Assembly: GCF_006517175.1 (NCBI RefSeq)
Contig: NZ_CP041186.1
Location: 7,467,074-7,531,073 of the forward strand
Direction of reading: 5' to 3'
Origin: Persicimonas caeni
GTDB lineage: Bacteria > Myxococcota_A > Bradymonadia > Bradymonadales > Bradymonadaceae
DNA length: 64,000 bases
Shown here: one piece after another, positions 9,238 through 19,039 of the stretch
Numbering within the stretch: the stretch's first letter is position 1
Layout: each line of letters starts with the position of its first letter
Notes under the pieces: generated by a model
What the model was told of the DNA's origin: nothing
The model's database searches: none
What the model saw: the letters and a program-made list of their open reading frames with translations, nothing else
Program-made: the position numbers and the translations under genes

Positions 9238-9266
9238 TTGACGTGTCCACTACCCGGGTCTAGCAT
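9238..9266 (+). promoter_or_regulatory. Sigma-70-like promoter for the polyprenyl synthase gene
   Basis: A TTGACG box at 9238-9243 is separated by exactly 17 bases from TAGCAT at 9261-9266. Both lie in the 124-base divergent gap between menB and the plus-strand polyprenyl synthase. Transcription would start near 9273, about 38 bases before the ATG. I did not find an equally good promoter for menB on the other strand. Confidence 0.5.
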
Positions 9267-9310
9267 TTCTGACGTAAAGTTCAAGGGGTTTTGAACAGCG
9301 TGAACACATT

Positions 9311-10315
9311 ATGAACGCATTACGGCAACTGTCTAATCCAGACGCAAAATTCGTCGAGTCGGTCGAGCACCGGCTGCGCACGGCCTTGGCTCCGCAGGCG
9401 TCTGGCAACGCCGCCGACCGAATTTTGAGCGAGGCCTCGCAGCACTTGTCCTTGGCGCAAGCCGCCAAGCGGGCGCGGCCCAGGCTCCTTTTGTATTTCG
9501 CACGCGCGGTGGGCGCCGACGAGATGAACGCGGCGCTGGTCGACGTGGCCGTGGTCGCCGAGTTGATCCACACCGCCAGCCTCATGCACGACGACGTCAT
9601 CGACGAGGCCACGGTGCGCCGCGGCCAGCCGAGCGTCAACGCGCAGTGGAGCAATTGCGTGGCCGTCCTCGGCGGCGACGCGATGCTGTGCACCGGCCTG
9701 CAGATGCTCGAGCCCTACGGCATGAAGCTGATGCAGCAGGCGCTCGAAGTCGTCGCCCAGATGACTCGCGGGGTCGTCCTGGAGGTGCAGTCGCGCGGCC
9801 AGACCGACGTGACCGACGAGACCTGGCGATCGATCGCCGACGGCAAGACCGGCATCCTCTTTGGATGGTGCGGCTGGGCCCCTGCGATGCTCGCCGGCAA
9901 ACCCGACGTCGCCGAGCGCTTCCACCGCGCAGGCCACCACCTGGGCGTGGCGTTCCAGATCGCCGACGACCTCAAGGACCTGACCGGCGCCGACAAGGGC
10001 AAGGATCGCTTCGTCGACATCCGCACCCGCACGCCGGCCTTCCCGCTGGTATGGGCGATGTCGCGCTCCGAGATGGTGCGCGATCGGTTGACTGATCTGT
10101 GGACCAGTGACAAGACTCTGAGCGACGAAGAAATCCACGCAGCCGGCGCGCTCGTGCTGGAGTCGGGCGCGCTCGAGGCCACCAAAGAGGCGCTGCGCGT
10201 CGAGATCGACGCTGCCCTCGATGCCCTGGGTGAGTATGCCCAGCGCCCCGGCGGCCGCGAGATCGCCGGCTTTGCGATGCACTTGCGCACACTCCTGGAG
10301 CCAGAACAGACATGA
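9311..10315 (+). CDS. All-trans polyprenyl diphosphate synthase (IspB/heptaprenyl-type)
   Basis: The enzyme elongates farnesyl or geranyl diphosphate with isopentenyl diphosphate to make the isoprenoid tail of menaquinone. The 334-residue protein has the two Asp-rich motifs of the family: MHDDVIDEA (first DDxxD) near residue 95 and FQIADDLKDLTG (second DDxxD) near residue 217. The supporting segments are the LLY..RA and VVAEL..TASL regions before the first motif and GGDAML in between. Chain length cannot be read from the sequence. The gene is divergent from the men operon across a short promoter gap, which makes side-chain supply for MenA its obvious role. No clear Shine-Dalgarno precedes ATG 9311. 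Its stop overlaps the next start (ATGA). Confidence 0.9.
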   Translation: MNALRQLSNPDAKFVESVEHRLRTALAPQASGNAADRILSEASQHLSLAQAAKRARPRLLLYFARAVGADEMNAALVDVAVVAELIHTASLMHDDVIDEATVRRGQPSVNAQWSNCVAVLGGDAMLCTGLQMLEPYGMKLMQQALEVVAQMTRGVVLEVQSRGQTDVTDETWRSIADGKTGILFGWCGWAPAMLAGKPDVAERFHRAGHHLGVAFQIADDLKDLTGADKGKDRFVDIRTRTPAFPLVWAMSRSEMVRDRLTDLWTSDKTLSDEEIHAAGALVLESGALEATKEALRVEIDAALDALGEYAQRPGGREIAGFAMHLRTLLEPEQT

Positions 10316-10956
10316 TCGACATCGACGTCGAAGGCTACGAGCCCCTCGAGCTCATCTTCCTGGAAACTCACCTGCCAAAACCCCTGGGTGAGCTCGAGAC
10401 CCCACCCGACGTCATGTCGCTGTTCGACCTGGAGGCCGACACGCCGCTGTCGGTCGACGACCACGTCAAGACCACCGTGCGCGACGCCTTTCGCCACGGT
10501 GGCTTCAAACCCAAAGGCCGCGACAAGCCGGCCGCCGAATTCCTCGTCAAAGCCGTCCAGAAGGGCTGGATCTCACCCGACGAGGGCATCAACCTCGCCG
10601 TCGACATCCTCAACGCCGTCAGCTTGCACTCGGGCTTGCCGATCAGCGTCATCGACGCCGACAAGCTCGCCGCGCCGCTTCGTATCGCCATTTGCGAGGA
10701 AGAATGTGAGTACGTCTTCAATCCAACCGGGCATACCATCGATGTGACCGGCCTGGTCACCTTATTCGATGCAGAAGGCCCGAGCGGTGGGCCTGTGAAG
10801 GACTCGCAGCGCACCAAGACCCACGACAGGACGGAGCGTACGCTGAGCATCGTGTGGGGGACGAGCGAGTTGGAAGGGCGTACGGAGAAGACGGCGGAAT
10901 GGTATCGCGATTTGCTCGAAGCGAGCGGGGCGCGTGTGGAGATGTGGCGGGATTGA
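10312..10956 (+). CDS. Solo B3/B4 domain protein (PheRS beta-like tRNA-editing fold)
   Basis: The 214-residue protein resembles the B3/B4 domain found in the beta subunit of phenylalanyl-tRNA synthetase, here without the rest of the synthetase. Visible landmarks are the LAVDILNAVSLHSGLPISVIDADKL core near residues 97-122, an RIAICEEE strand, an LVTLFD strand, and the GPVKDSQRTKTHDRTERTLSIVWG segment with its conserved Lys-Asp, Thr and Arg positions. In synthetases this fold hydrolyses mischarged Tyr-tRNAPhe. Freestanding copies are known in bacteria, and most have no proven activity. The ATG overlaps the stop of the polyprenyl synthase by four bases, so the two are co-translated. The C-terminus ends with an extra helix of about 30 residues. 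Confidence 0.7.
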   Translation: MIDIDVEGYEPLELIFLETHLPKPLGELETPPDVMSLFDLEADTPLSVDDHVKTTVRDAFRHGGFKPKGRDKPAAEFLVKAVQKGWISPDEGINLAVDILNAVSLHSGLPISVIDADKLAAPLRIAICEEECEYVFNPTGHTIDVTGLVTLFDAEGPSGGPVKDSQRTKTHDRTERTLSIVWGTSELEGRTEKTAEWYRDLLEASGARVEMWRD

Positions 10957-10959
10957 GTC

Positions 10960-10989
10960 TTGGCACCCCTGCAGGAATTCTGCTATGGG
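10960..10989 (+). promoter_or_regulatory. Possible promoter for guaB
   Basis: TTGGCA at 10960-10965 (five of six matches to the -35 consensus) is followed after 18 bases by TATGGG at 10984-10989, a weak -10. It lies just after the stop of the preceding gene and about 80 bases before the guaB ATG. The -10 is poor, so this is tentative. Confidence 0.3.
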
Positions 10990-11007
10990 TTCGCAAATTT
11001 TAGGTGA

Positions 11008-12540
<1,533 letters not shown>

Positions 12541-12566
12541 ATGACGCGTGTCGGCGTGCTGAAGAT

Positions 12567-12651
12567 GTTCTTGGTTCTTGGTTTTTAGTTCTTGGGTCGA
12601 ATGGATGACCTCTTTTGCTGGAGCAAGAACCAAGAACCAAGAACCAAGAAC
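12567..12651. repeat. Heptamer-built inverted repeat between guaB and guaA
   Basis: The left arm (12567-12595) is four tandem copies of the heptamer TTCTTGG with two substitutions in the third copy. The right arm (12623-12651) is four copies of the complement CCAAGAA. The 29-base arms would form a long hairpin with a 27-base loop. One of the two mismatches becomes a G-U pair in RNA and the other remains an A-C mismatch. There is no U-tract after it, so it is not a standard terminator. It could stabilise the guaB end of the transcript or attenuate guaA. Confidence 0.75.
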
Positions 12652-12688
12652 AGCCACAGAGAATCCCAAACGCTCCAACGGCCACAAA

Positions 12689-14254
12689 ATGTCTGATCTT
12701 CAAAACGGTATCTTGATCCTAGACTACGGCAGCCAATACACGCTGCTCATCGCCCGACGCGTCCGCGAGATGGGCGTGTACTGCGAGGTGTGGCCTTGCA
12801 ACGACGAGCGCGTGGGCGAGTTCGTCGACGCGGGGGAGGCGCCCGGCAAGGGGATTGTGCTGTCGGGCGGCCCCAGCAGCGTGAGCATCGAAGGCGCGCC
12901 GAAGCTCGAGGGCGGTTTGCTCGAGCTCGACGTGCCCGTGCTGGGCATCTGCTACGGCATGCAGCTCTTGGCGCACGCCCACGGCGGAAAGGTCGAGCCC
13001 GCCGAGGTCGGCGAGTACGGGCGCACCACCATCGAGATCGACGAGCCGGTCGGCCTGTTCCACGGGTTCGACAAGGGCACCGAGCTCGACGTGTGGATGA
13101 GCCACGGCGACTCGGTCGTCGAGGCGCCCGAGGGCTTCGAGCGCGTCGCGTCGACCCACAACGGCCTTCTGGCCGCGATGGCCGACACCGAGCGCAACTT
13201 CTACGGGCTGCAATTCCACCCGGAGGTCTCGCACACCGAAGAGGGCGAGACGCTGCTCGAGAACTTCGCGTACCACGTGTGCGGCTGCACCGATGACTGG
13301 AATATGTCGAATTTCCTCGACACCCACATCGCCCAGATCCGCGAGCAGGTCGGCGAGGACGAGCAGGTCATCTGCGGGCTGTCGGGAGGCGTCGACTCCT
13401 CGGTCGTCGCCGCGATGCTGCACAAGGCGATCGGCGACCGGCTCACCTGCGTGTACGTCGACAACGGCCTGATGCGCCACAAGGAGACCGAGAAGGTCCG
13501 CACGGTCTTCGAGGACCACTTCGGCATCGACCTGCGCGTCGTCCACGCCCAAGACCGCTTCCTCGATGAACTCGCCGGGGTCGACGACCCCGAGGAGAAG
13601 CGAAAGATCATCGGCCGCGTCTTCATCGACGTGTTCGAGGAGGTCGCCAAGGAGATCCCCAACGTCAAATATCTGGCGCAGGGCACCCTGTACCCGGACG
13701 TCATCGAGTCGGTCAGCGTGCGCGGGCCGTCGGCGACGATCAAGAGCCACCACAACGTGGGCGGCTTGCCCGAGCGGTTGAACTTCGAGCTCATCGAGCC
13801 GCTTCGCGAGCTGTTCAAAGACGAAGTGCGCGTGCTCGGCCGCACGCTGGGCCTTCCGGCCGACATGGTCGACCGCCACCCGTTCCCGGGCCCGGGCCTG
13901 GCCGTGCGCATCCTGGGCGACATCACCCCCGAGCGCCTCGAAGTCGTGCGCGCCGCCGACCATATCTTCATCGAGGGCCTGCGCCGCGAAGGGCACTACC
14001 ACAACGTGTGGCAGGCCTTCGCCGTGTTGCTGCCCGTGCGCACCGTCGGCGTCATGGGCGACCAGCGCACCTACGACCAGGTCATCGCCCTGCGCGCGGT
14101 GACCAGCCGCGACGGCATGACTGCCGACCGATCGCACCTACCGATGGATTTTCTGGGCCGCATGAGCGACCAGATCATCAACGGAGTCAAAGGGGTCAAC
14201 CGCGTCGTCTACGACGTGTCGAGCAAGCCGCCGGCGACGATCGAGTGGGAGTGA
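12689..14254 (+). CDS. guaA: GMP synthase (glutamine-hydrolysing)
   Basis: GuaA aminates XMP to GMP with ATP and glutamine. The 521-residue protein has the class I glutamine amidotransferase domain first (ILDYGSQYTLLIARRVRE at the start, nucleophile Cys in GICYGMQLLAH near residue 92, and the FHPEVSHTEEG His/Glu pair). The ATP pyrophosphatase domain follows, with CGLSGGVDSSVVAAMLH, and then the C-terminal dimerisation domain with RHPFPGPGLAVRI and the final ATIEWE. The start ATG 12689 gives the family length; the in-frame reading from 12578 runs through the hairpin and is not plausible. It follows guaB directly, so both steps from IMP to GMP are encoded together. Confidence 0.97.
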   Translation: MSDLQNGILILDYGSQYTLLIARRVREMGVYCEVWPCNDERVGEFVDAGEAPGKGIVLSGGPSSVSIEGAPKLEGGLLELDVPVLGICYGMQLLAHAHGGKVEPAEVGEYGRTTIEIDEPVGLFHGFDKGTELDVWMSHGDSVVEAPEGFERVASTHNGLLAAMADTERNFYGLQFHPEVSHTEEGETLLENFAYHVCGCTDDWNMSNFLDTHIAQIREQVGEDEQVICGLSGGVDSSVVAAMLHKAIGDRLTCVYVDNGLMRHKETEKVRTVFEDHFGIDLRVVHAQDRFLDELAGVDDPEEKRKIIGRVFIDVFEEVAKEIPNVKYLAQGTLYPDVIESVSVRGPSATIKSHHNVGGLPERLNFELIEPLRELFKDEVRVLGRTLGLPADMVDRHPFPGPGLAVRILGDITPERLEVVRAADHIFIEGLRREGHYHNVWQAFAVLLPVRTVGVMGDQRTYDQVIALRAVTSRDGMTADRSHLPMDFLGRMSDQIINGVKGVNRVVYDVSSKPPATIEWE

Positions 14255-14351
14255 TGGCGCGCGGAAAGCGCCGGAAAGTTTAGCCCTGCGTCCACATCTG
14301 TTGTGGGCGTGGGGCTTTGCTTTTTTGGCCCCCTTGCCTTGGCCTCCAAGC

Positions 14352-14843
14352 CTGATGTCCGCCTCGCGTCGACCATTTCCCAGCCTCCAAGTCTGATGTC
14401 CGCTTCGTGTCGACCATTTTCCAGCCTCCAAGCGTGATGTCCGGCATGCAACGGACTTTCCCGAACCTCCAGCGTCGATGCCCGACGGAAGGAGGCGCCG
14501 GAGAAACGTACACAGGCGCTTTTCGGCAAAAATACGCGAGTGCGAACGTAGCGGCACCGATACCCGACCGAAAGAGGTGCTGGAGCAACGTACGAGGCCG
14601 ATCTCCGGCGGAAGGAGGCGTTGGAGAAACGTACAAGGCTGATCTCCGACGGAAAGAGGCGTTGGAGGAACGTACGAGGTCGATGACCAACACACATCCG
14701 AGAGTGCGAACTCGGCGGAGCGATTGTCCGGCGGAAAGAGGCGTTGGAGAAACGTACGGAGCTGATGTCCGGCGGAAGGAGGCGTTGGAGAAACGTACGG
14801 AGCCGATCTCCGACGGAAGGAGTTGATGGGAACGGGCAATCGG
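14352..14843. repeat. Tandem repeat array with strict 41-bp period (12 units)
   Basis: Twelve consecutive 41-base units run from 14352 to 14843 without spacers. Units begin with a word like CTGATGTCCG or CCGATCTCCG (at 14352, 14393, and so on to 14803). The first three units form one subfamily, with CGTCGACCATTT and AGCCTCCAAG in the body. Most of units 4-12 form a second, with GGAAGGAGGCGTTGGAGAAA and CGTACG-like ends. Units 5 and 9 share a third body type containing GAGTGCGAAC. The period is kept exactly across all subfamilies. Because 41 is not a multiple of three and units lack stops, all three minus-strand frames stay open here for 190-260 codons, but I see no sign that they are genes. 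Confidence 0.9.
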
Positions 14844-14947
14844 AGTCGAATGAGTACACACGCGTGGCGAAATGGCATAATGGTGCGTCTACCGACAAAA
14901 TTTGCCGGCATGGGCGCTGCGTGTTTGCTTGTGATTGTGATCGACTA

Positions 14948-14971
14948 ACGGGCTAGGCCCGTCCCGTTTTT
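14948..14971 (+). terminator. Possible intrinsic terminator
   Basis: ACGGGC (14948-14953) and GCCCGT (14957-14962) form a six-base stem with a TAG loop, followed by CCCGTTTTT. It is about 700 bases after guaA, beyond the repeat array. The stem is short, so the call is tentative. Confidence 0.4.
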
Positions 14972-15638
14972 AAGCCACCTCGGATAGGTCACACGCTGGG
15001 CGCATGCCCACCCCGACGCCACGACCTACTAGCTACGACGACGCCGCTGCGGCACTCCCATGGCACAGGCTCATCTTCACGCCACATCTGAACTTCGACG
15101 CATCAACAAACCCGCACCGGGCAAATCCGACAACTGCGTTTCGCCACGAGGACGAAACTGCCGGCTCGGCCTCCGCCGAGCGCGTCGAAGAAGTACCGTC
15201 CAACTTCTCCTCGTAGATACGCTCGCTACGAAAGCTCTGTTTTGCGGACCGGGAAACCGTTCCGCCGCAGGCTGTGCCCTCCGGCTCAGCCACCAGCTGG
15301 TGGGTTAAACCTGACTTCGACCCACCCGCCCGTTTTAAATTTGTGGGGAAATTCGTGGCCACGATACATCCACCCCTCATTACGGTTTTCGGCAAAAACG
15401 CAAAATCGTTGCGTACTTTTTTGCGTGATCGGCGCCTGGCGGGGTGCAGGGGCCGGATTTTTCTGGTGTGCGCTGATGGGTTTTGTGGACGGGCCTCCCC
15501 AGAATGGGCCTTGTGCCCTGCGCGAGCCTGTCGGTACAGTAGGGCCATCGCTGTAGACATTTGACCGCGCACTGACGCAAGGGTGCTGCCCACGAATGGG
15601 CCACGCCTTTGCATGTCCATTCACCTATGGGGTTGGAG
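14972..15638. other. Gene-free stretch
   Basis: I find no convincing gene in these 667 bases on either strand. Several frames are open, but their translations are Arg/Ser/Ala-rich and lack any start-site or family signal. The stretch contains the 24-base dispersed repeat at 15374-15397, followed by a small hairpin (ACGCAA...TTGCGT, 15397-15413). Confidence 0.6.
15374..15397. repeat. 24-bp dispersed repeat, copy 1
   Basis: These 24 bases (CCCTCATTACGG, then TTTTCGGCAAAA) recur exactly at 34061-34084, close to the REP-associated transposase. Both copies are followed within about 25 bases by TCGTTGCGT and by a short T-run. The element may be a REP-type sequence mobilised by that transposase. 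Confidence 0.75.
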
Positions 15639-16433
15639 ATGGCCAAAGTAAGTGTTCTCGTAGATAACCGCACCGATACCGCCGGAGCTGTGCTCGCGGC
15701 GAGTCGTGTGCATGGTGCAGCAGCGGCTGCGGACGTGGCAAATCAATTCGCCCATGTCGATGAACAGATGATTCGGGCGTTGTTGATGTCGCTCGAGGAG
15801 TTATTGGAGGGCGTGACCGCCAAGATGCGCGAGTCGGAGGTGAGTTACGCCGGTGAGCGGGGCGAGACGTCTCGTCTGCGCGAGGAGCGCGACGAGTTGC
15901 ACGCCGAGTTGAGCGATGTCTATTTGCAGGTACGAAGCCTGGTCGAAGGCAGCGCCGGCTCCCGAGCGACGGCCGACTTCGGCATCGACGGCGGCATGCC
16001 GCATACTTTCAAAGCGCTGGTGGAGACGAGCCACAACGCCGTCGAGCGCCTTCGTACCGCCCAGAACGTGGGGCGGGGGCCGTTGGGCGTGCTCTTCGAC
16101 GCCGACAAGTTCGCCGACGCCCTCGAAGGGCCGATGACCAGCGCGCGAGCCGTACTCGAGCGCATGCGCTCCGAGGCTCGTGAAGACGAACTCGCTATGC
16201 TTGAGCGTGACCAGACGGTCGAGGAATGGGAACGCGTCTACCGCGGCGTCGCGCTCATTCTGCAGGGTTTCTTTACGATCGCCGGCCGCCCCGAGCTCGC
16301 CGAGCGCGTGCGTCCGACGGAGCGCCGCGCGACCGGGCGCGACGTCCAGCCGGATGGTGGCGGTGACCCGCAGCCTGAGCCGGTGGTCGAGCCAGATCCG
16401 GTCGAGCCGGAGCCGGCGGCCGACGAGGCGTAA
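15639..16433 (+). CDS. Hypothetical coiled-coil protein with acidic Pro-rich tail
   Basis: I do not recognise the family. The 264-residue protein has no signal peptide and no membrane segment. Its middle is helical and heptad-like (for example ESEVSYAGERGETSRLREER and then RDELHAELSDVYLQVRSLVE, residues 60-105). A second helical part, residues 135-225, contains FDADKFADALEGPMTSARAV. The last 35 residues are a Pro/Glu/Asp tail with repeated PEP and EPDP steps. The start is taken at ATG 15639 (MAKVSVLVDN); an in-frame ATG lies four codons earlier at 15627, and the GGGG at 15629-15632 fits 15639 better. The gene stands alone, followed by a strong terminator, so it is monocistronic. A role as a small cytoplasmic scaffold is only a guess. 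Confidence 0.7.
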   Translation: MAKVSVLVDNRTDTAGAVLAASRVHGAAAAADVANQFAHVDEQMIRALLMSLEELLEGVTAKMRESEVSYAGERGETSRLREERDELHAELSDVYLQVRSLVEGSAGSRATADFGIDGGMPHTFKALVETSHNAVERLRTAQNVGRGPLGVLFDADKFADALEGPMTSARAVLERMRSEAREDELAMLERDQTVEEWERVYRGVALILQGFFTIAGRPELAERVRPTERRATGRDVQPDGGGDPQPEPVVEPDPVEPEPAADEA

Positions 16434-16498
16434 GCCGAGCCGAATAGCCAAGACGGCACGACCGGTTGAAGCAACCATAAAAGCACAGCGATAGATGC

Positions 16499-16528
16499 AA
16501 CCCGGAGCGCGCGGCTCCGGGTTTTTTG
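16499..16528 (+). terminator. Intrinsic terminator
   Basis: AACCCGGAGC (16499-16508) pairs perfectly with GCTCCGGGTT (16514-16523) around a five-base loop and runs into a T-tract. It ends the coiled-coil gene and separates it from the TSP3-repeat gene. Confidence 0.88.
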
Positions 16529-16610
16529 TTGTCTTTCCGTCTGTGTTTGTTTCGTAAAGGCGAAATGGTACGCTTCGTGAGCACCCAAAAACACTTGAAG
16601 TGAGACGTCG

Positions 16611-18875
16611 ATGAGAGCGAAGGATCGAGTTCGTAGGGGATTATTCGCGTTGGCCTTGTTGCTCCTCGTGGCGCTGCCGAGCGCGGCGAGTGCCCAGACG
16701 GTTGATTTGACGCCGTCGGACGGCACCCCGAGCAACGACACCCTCTATTGGTCGGTGCGCGGCTACCAGTTCACGGTCACTCAGGAGGTGAGCATCGAGG
16801 CCGCCGAGTGGTTCGTCGATGTCCCCAACGGCGGGTCGGTGGCCGCGCGTCTGTACGATGCGTCGGGCAATCAGTTGGCCGCCGGGACGGTGTCGGCCGG
16901 CGACGGCACCGAGAAGTGGCACATCTCGCAGCTCAGCTACACGCTGCAGGCCAACACCACCTACACGGTCGCGTTTTATTGCGACTCAGTCTCCACCACC
17001 TACTTCGATTACCAACATAACCCCACCCAGCCGTTCAGTGCGGGCAACGGGCTGTTCACCAATATCTATAACCGCTCGGCGAATAGCTCGACGGCGGACA
17101 CCTACCCCGACTATCAGGGCAACACGTGGGCGCCGATGATTCGGTTGGTGCTCGGCGACGACACCGACGGCGACGGCATTTTCGACACCTCGGACAACTG
17201 CCCGACGGTCGCCAATGCGTCCCAACTCGACACCGACGGCGACGGGGCGGGCGATGCGTGCGACGACGATGACGACGGGGACACCGTCGCCGATACCGCC
17301 GACAACTGCCCGCTGACAGCCAATACGAACCAGACGGATACCGACGGCGACGGCGCAGGTGACGTGTGTGACGACGATGACGACGGCGACGCGGTCGCCG
17401 ATACCGCCGACAACTGCCCGCTTGCGGCCAACGCGAACCAGACGGACACCGACGGTGACGGGATCGGCGACGCCTGCGACGACGATGACGACGGCGACAC
17501 GATCGCCGACACCGCCGACAACTGCCCGATGACGGCGAATACGAACCAGACGGATACCGACGGCGACGACGCAGGTGACGTGTGTGACGACGATGACGAC
17601 GGCGACACCGTCGCCGACACGGCCGACAATTGCCCGATGACGGCGAATACCAATCAGACGGACACCGACGGTGATGGGGCAGGCGATGAGTGCGACGACG
17701 ATGACGATGGCGATACGATCGCCGACACGGCCGACAATTGCCCGGGTGTGCCCAACGCGAACCAGGAGGATCTTGACGGCGACGGCGCGGGCGACGTCTG
17801 TGACGATGATGACGACGGCGACACGGTCGCCGACACCGCGGACAACTGCCCGATGACCGCGAACACGGACCAGACGGACACCGATGGTGACGGGGACGGC
17901 GACGCATGTGACGGTGACGACGACGAAGACGGGGTGGTCGACACGCTCGACAACTGCCCGACGACGCCGAACGCCGCGCAGACCGACACAGATGGAGACG
18001 ACGCAGGCGATGCGTGCGACGACGATGACGATGGAGATACGGTCGCTGACACCGCCGATAATTGCCCGCTCGTGGCCAACATCGACCAGGCGGACAACGA
18101 CGGCGACGGCGCGGGCGACGCTTGCGACGCCGACGACGACAACGACACTTTCGCCGACACGCTCGACAACTGCCCGGGCGTGCCCAACGACACGCAGGTC
18201 GACACCGATGGCGACGGGCAGGGCGATGCGTGCGACGAGGACGACGATGACGATGGAGTCCTCGACGTCGACGACAATTGTGCGACCGAGCCCAACGACA
18301 CCCAGGCTGACGCCGACGGCGATGGGACGGGCGATGTGTGCGACGACGATGACGACGGCGACACGATCGCCGACACCGCCGACAACTGCCCGCTGGTCGC
18401 CAACACCGACCAGACCGACACCGACAACGACGGCACGGGTGACGCATGCGAGGACGACACCGACGGCGACGGCATCGGCGACGATGGCGACGCATCGGGC
18501 ACCGCGGGCGACAACGCCTGCGCCGACGCGGTCGTGACCGACTGCGACGACAACTGCCCCGGGATCGCCAACCCCGACCAGTTCGACGCCGACGGCGACG
18601 GCATGGGTGACGCGTGCGACGACGATGACGACGGGGATACCGTCGCCGACACCGTCGACAATTGCCCGCAGACGCCCAATACCGACCAGGCTGACGGCGA
18701 CGCCGACGACATCGGCGATGCCTGTGACGACGTCGACGACTCGCCGGCCCAGCTCGGCACGGGCTCGGCGGCCGACTCGGGTTGTGGGTGCAGCAGCACG
18801 CAGGGGCCGTCGAACGCGGCGCTCGCGCTGCTCGTGCTCTTGGGCCTCGTCGGCCTGCGGCGCCGACGCCGATAG
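16611..18875 (+). CDS. Thrombospondin type 3 repeat surface protein with MYXO-CTERM-like tail
   Basis: The 754-residue exported protein starts with a Sec signal peptide (cleavage after SAASA, about residue 29). An N-terminal beta-sandwich of about 150 residues resembles the DUF4082-like modules of surface proteins. From about residue 180 there follow 14 TSP3 repeats of roughly 36 residues, each with DxDxDGxGD calcium-binding loops and a DNCPxxxNxxQ step. The 13th contains an insertion with two further Cys. The C-terminus has a GCGCSS motif, a hydrophobic helix and a terminal RRRRR, as in MYXO-CTERM sorting signals of Myxococcota, where the Cys-containing tail is processed for surface anchoring. 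Many repeats are nearly identical at the DNA level (108-bp period), so copy number may vary. A calcium-stabilised surface fibre or adhesin is a reasonable inference. Confidence 0.88.
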   Translation: MRAKDRVRRGLFALALLLLVALPSAASAQTVDLTPSDGTPSNDTLYWSVRGYQFTVTQEVSIEAAEWFVDVPNGGSVAARLYDASGNQLAAGTVSAGDGTEKWHISQLSYTLQANTTYTVAFYCDSVSTTYFDYQHNPTQPFSAGNGLFTNIYNRSANSSTADTYPDYQGNTWAPMIRLVLGDDTDGDGIFDTSDNCPTVANASQLDTDGDGAGDACDDDDDGDTVADTADNCPLTANTNQTDTDGDGAGDVCDDDDDGDAVADTADNCPLAANANQTDTDGDGIGDACDDDDDGDTIADTADNCPMTANTNQTDTDGDDAGDVCDDDDDGDTVADTADNCPMTANTNQTDTDGDGAGDECDDDDDGDTIADTADNCPGVPNANQEDLDGDGAGDVCDDDDDGDTVADTADNCPMTANTDQTDTDGDGDGDACDGDDDEDGVVDTLDNCPTTPNAAQTDTDGDDAGDACDDDDDGDTVADTADNCPLVANIDQADNDGDGAGDACDADDDNDTFADTLDNCPGVPNDTQVDTDGDGQGDACDEDDDDDGVLDVDDNCATEPNDTQADADGDGTGDVCDDDDDGDTIADTADNCPLVANTDQTDTDNDGTGDACEDDTDGDGIGDDGDASGTAGDNACADAVVTDCDDNCPGIANPDQFDADGDGMGDACDDDDDGDTVADTVDNCPQTPNTDQADGDADDIGDACDDVDDSPAQLGTGSAADSGCGCSSTQGPSNAALALLVLLGLVGLRRRRR

Positions 18876-18885
18876 AGGGCGTGCA

Positions 18886-18921
18886 GGCGGCGTGGATTCG
18901 TCGCGAAATATCCACGCCGCC
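18886..18921. other. 12-bp perfect hairpin after the TSP3 gene
   Basis: GGCGGCGTGGAT (18886-18897) pairs with ATCCACGCCGCC (18910-18921) across a 12-base loop, ten bases after the stop codon. There is no T-tract directly behind it. It sits just before an ordinary terminator and may protect the mRNA 3' end. Confidence 0.7.
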
Positions 18922-18949
18922 GGACCTCGTTCCCTCCATGGATTCTACG

Positions 18950-18981
18950 ACCGCCCTCGGTTTTCGGGGGCGGTTCTTTTT
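18950..18981 (+). terminator. Intrinsic terminator
   Basis: ACCGCCC (18950-18956) pairs with GGGCGGT (18968-18974) and is followed by TCTTTTT. It closes the transcript of the TSP3-repeat gene. Confidence 0.8.
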
Positions 18982-19039
18982 GGCCAGCCGGCCGATTTTG
19001 TTCTAAGCTGGGCCGCGAGTCTTAACTGGAGGTTTGATG

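Noticed and set aside
14530-14550. TTTTCGGCAAAAA in unit 5 of the array as a third copy of the dispersed repeat
   Set aside because: Only about 12 bases match and the flanks differ, so it may be a coincidence.
14352-14843. CRISPR array
   Set aside because: The units are contiguous with no variable spacers and differ in sub-families.
14138-14911. Three overlapping minus-strand frames of 193-257 codons over the 41-bp array
   Set aside because: All three frames are open because the repeat unit lacks stops and 41 is not a multiple of three. The translations are shifted copies of one low-complexity string and no frame has a plausible ribosome site.
14870-14945. tRNA-like gene in the gap after the array
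   Set aside because: A few bases look like a D-arm, but no acceptor stem, anticodon arm and T-arm can be paired.
15033-15620. 195-codon minus-strand frame
   Set aside because: It runs through the dispersed repeat and has no ribosome site or family similarity.
17056-18939. A 627-codon Arg-rich frame antisense to the TSP3 gene
   Set aside because: It is the reverse reading of a GC-rich Asp/Thr repeat; a run of Arg-Arg-Arg is the expected shadow.
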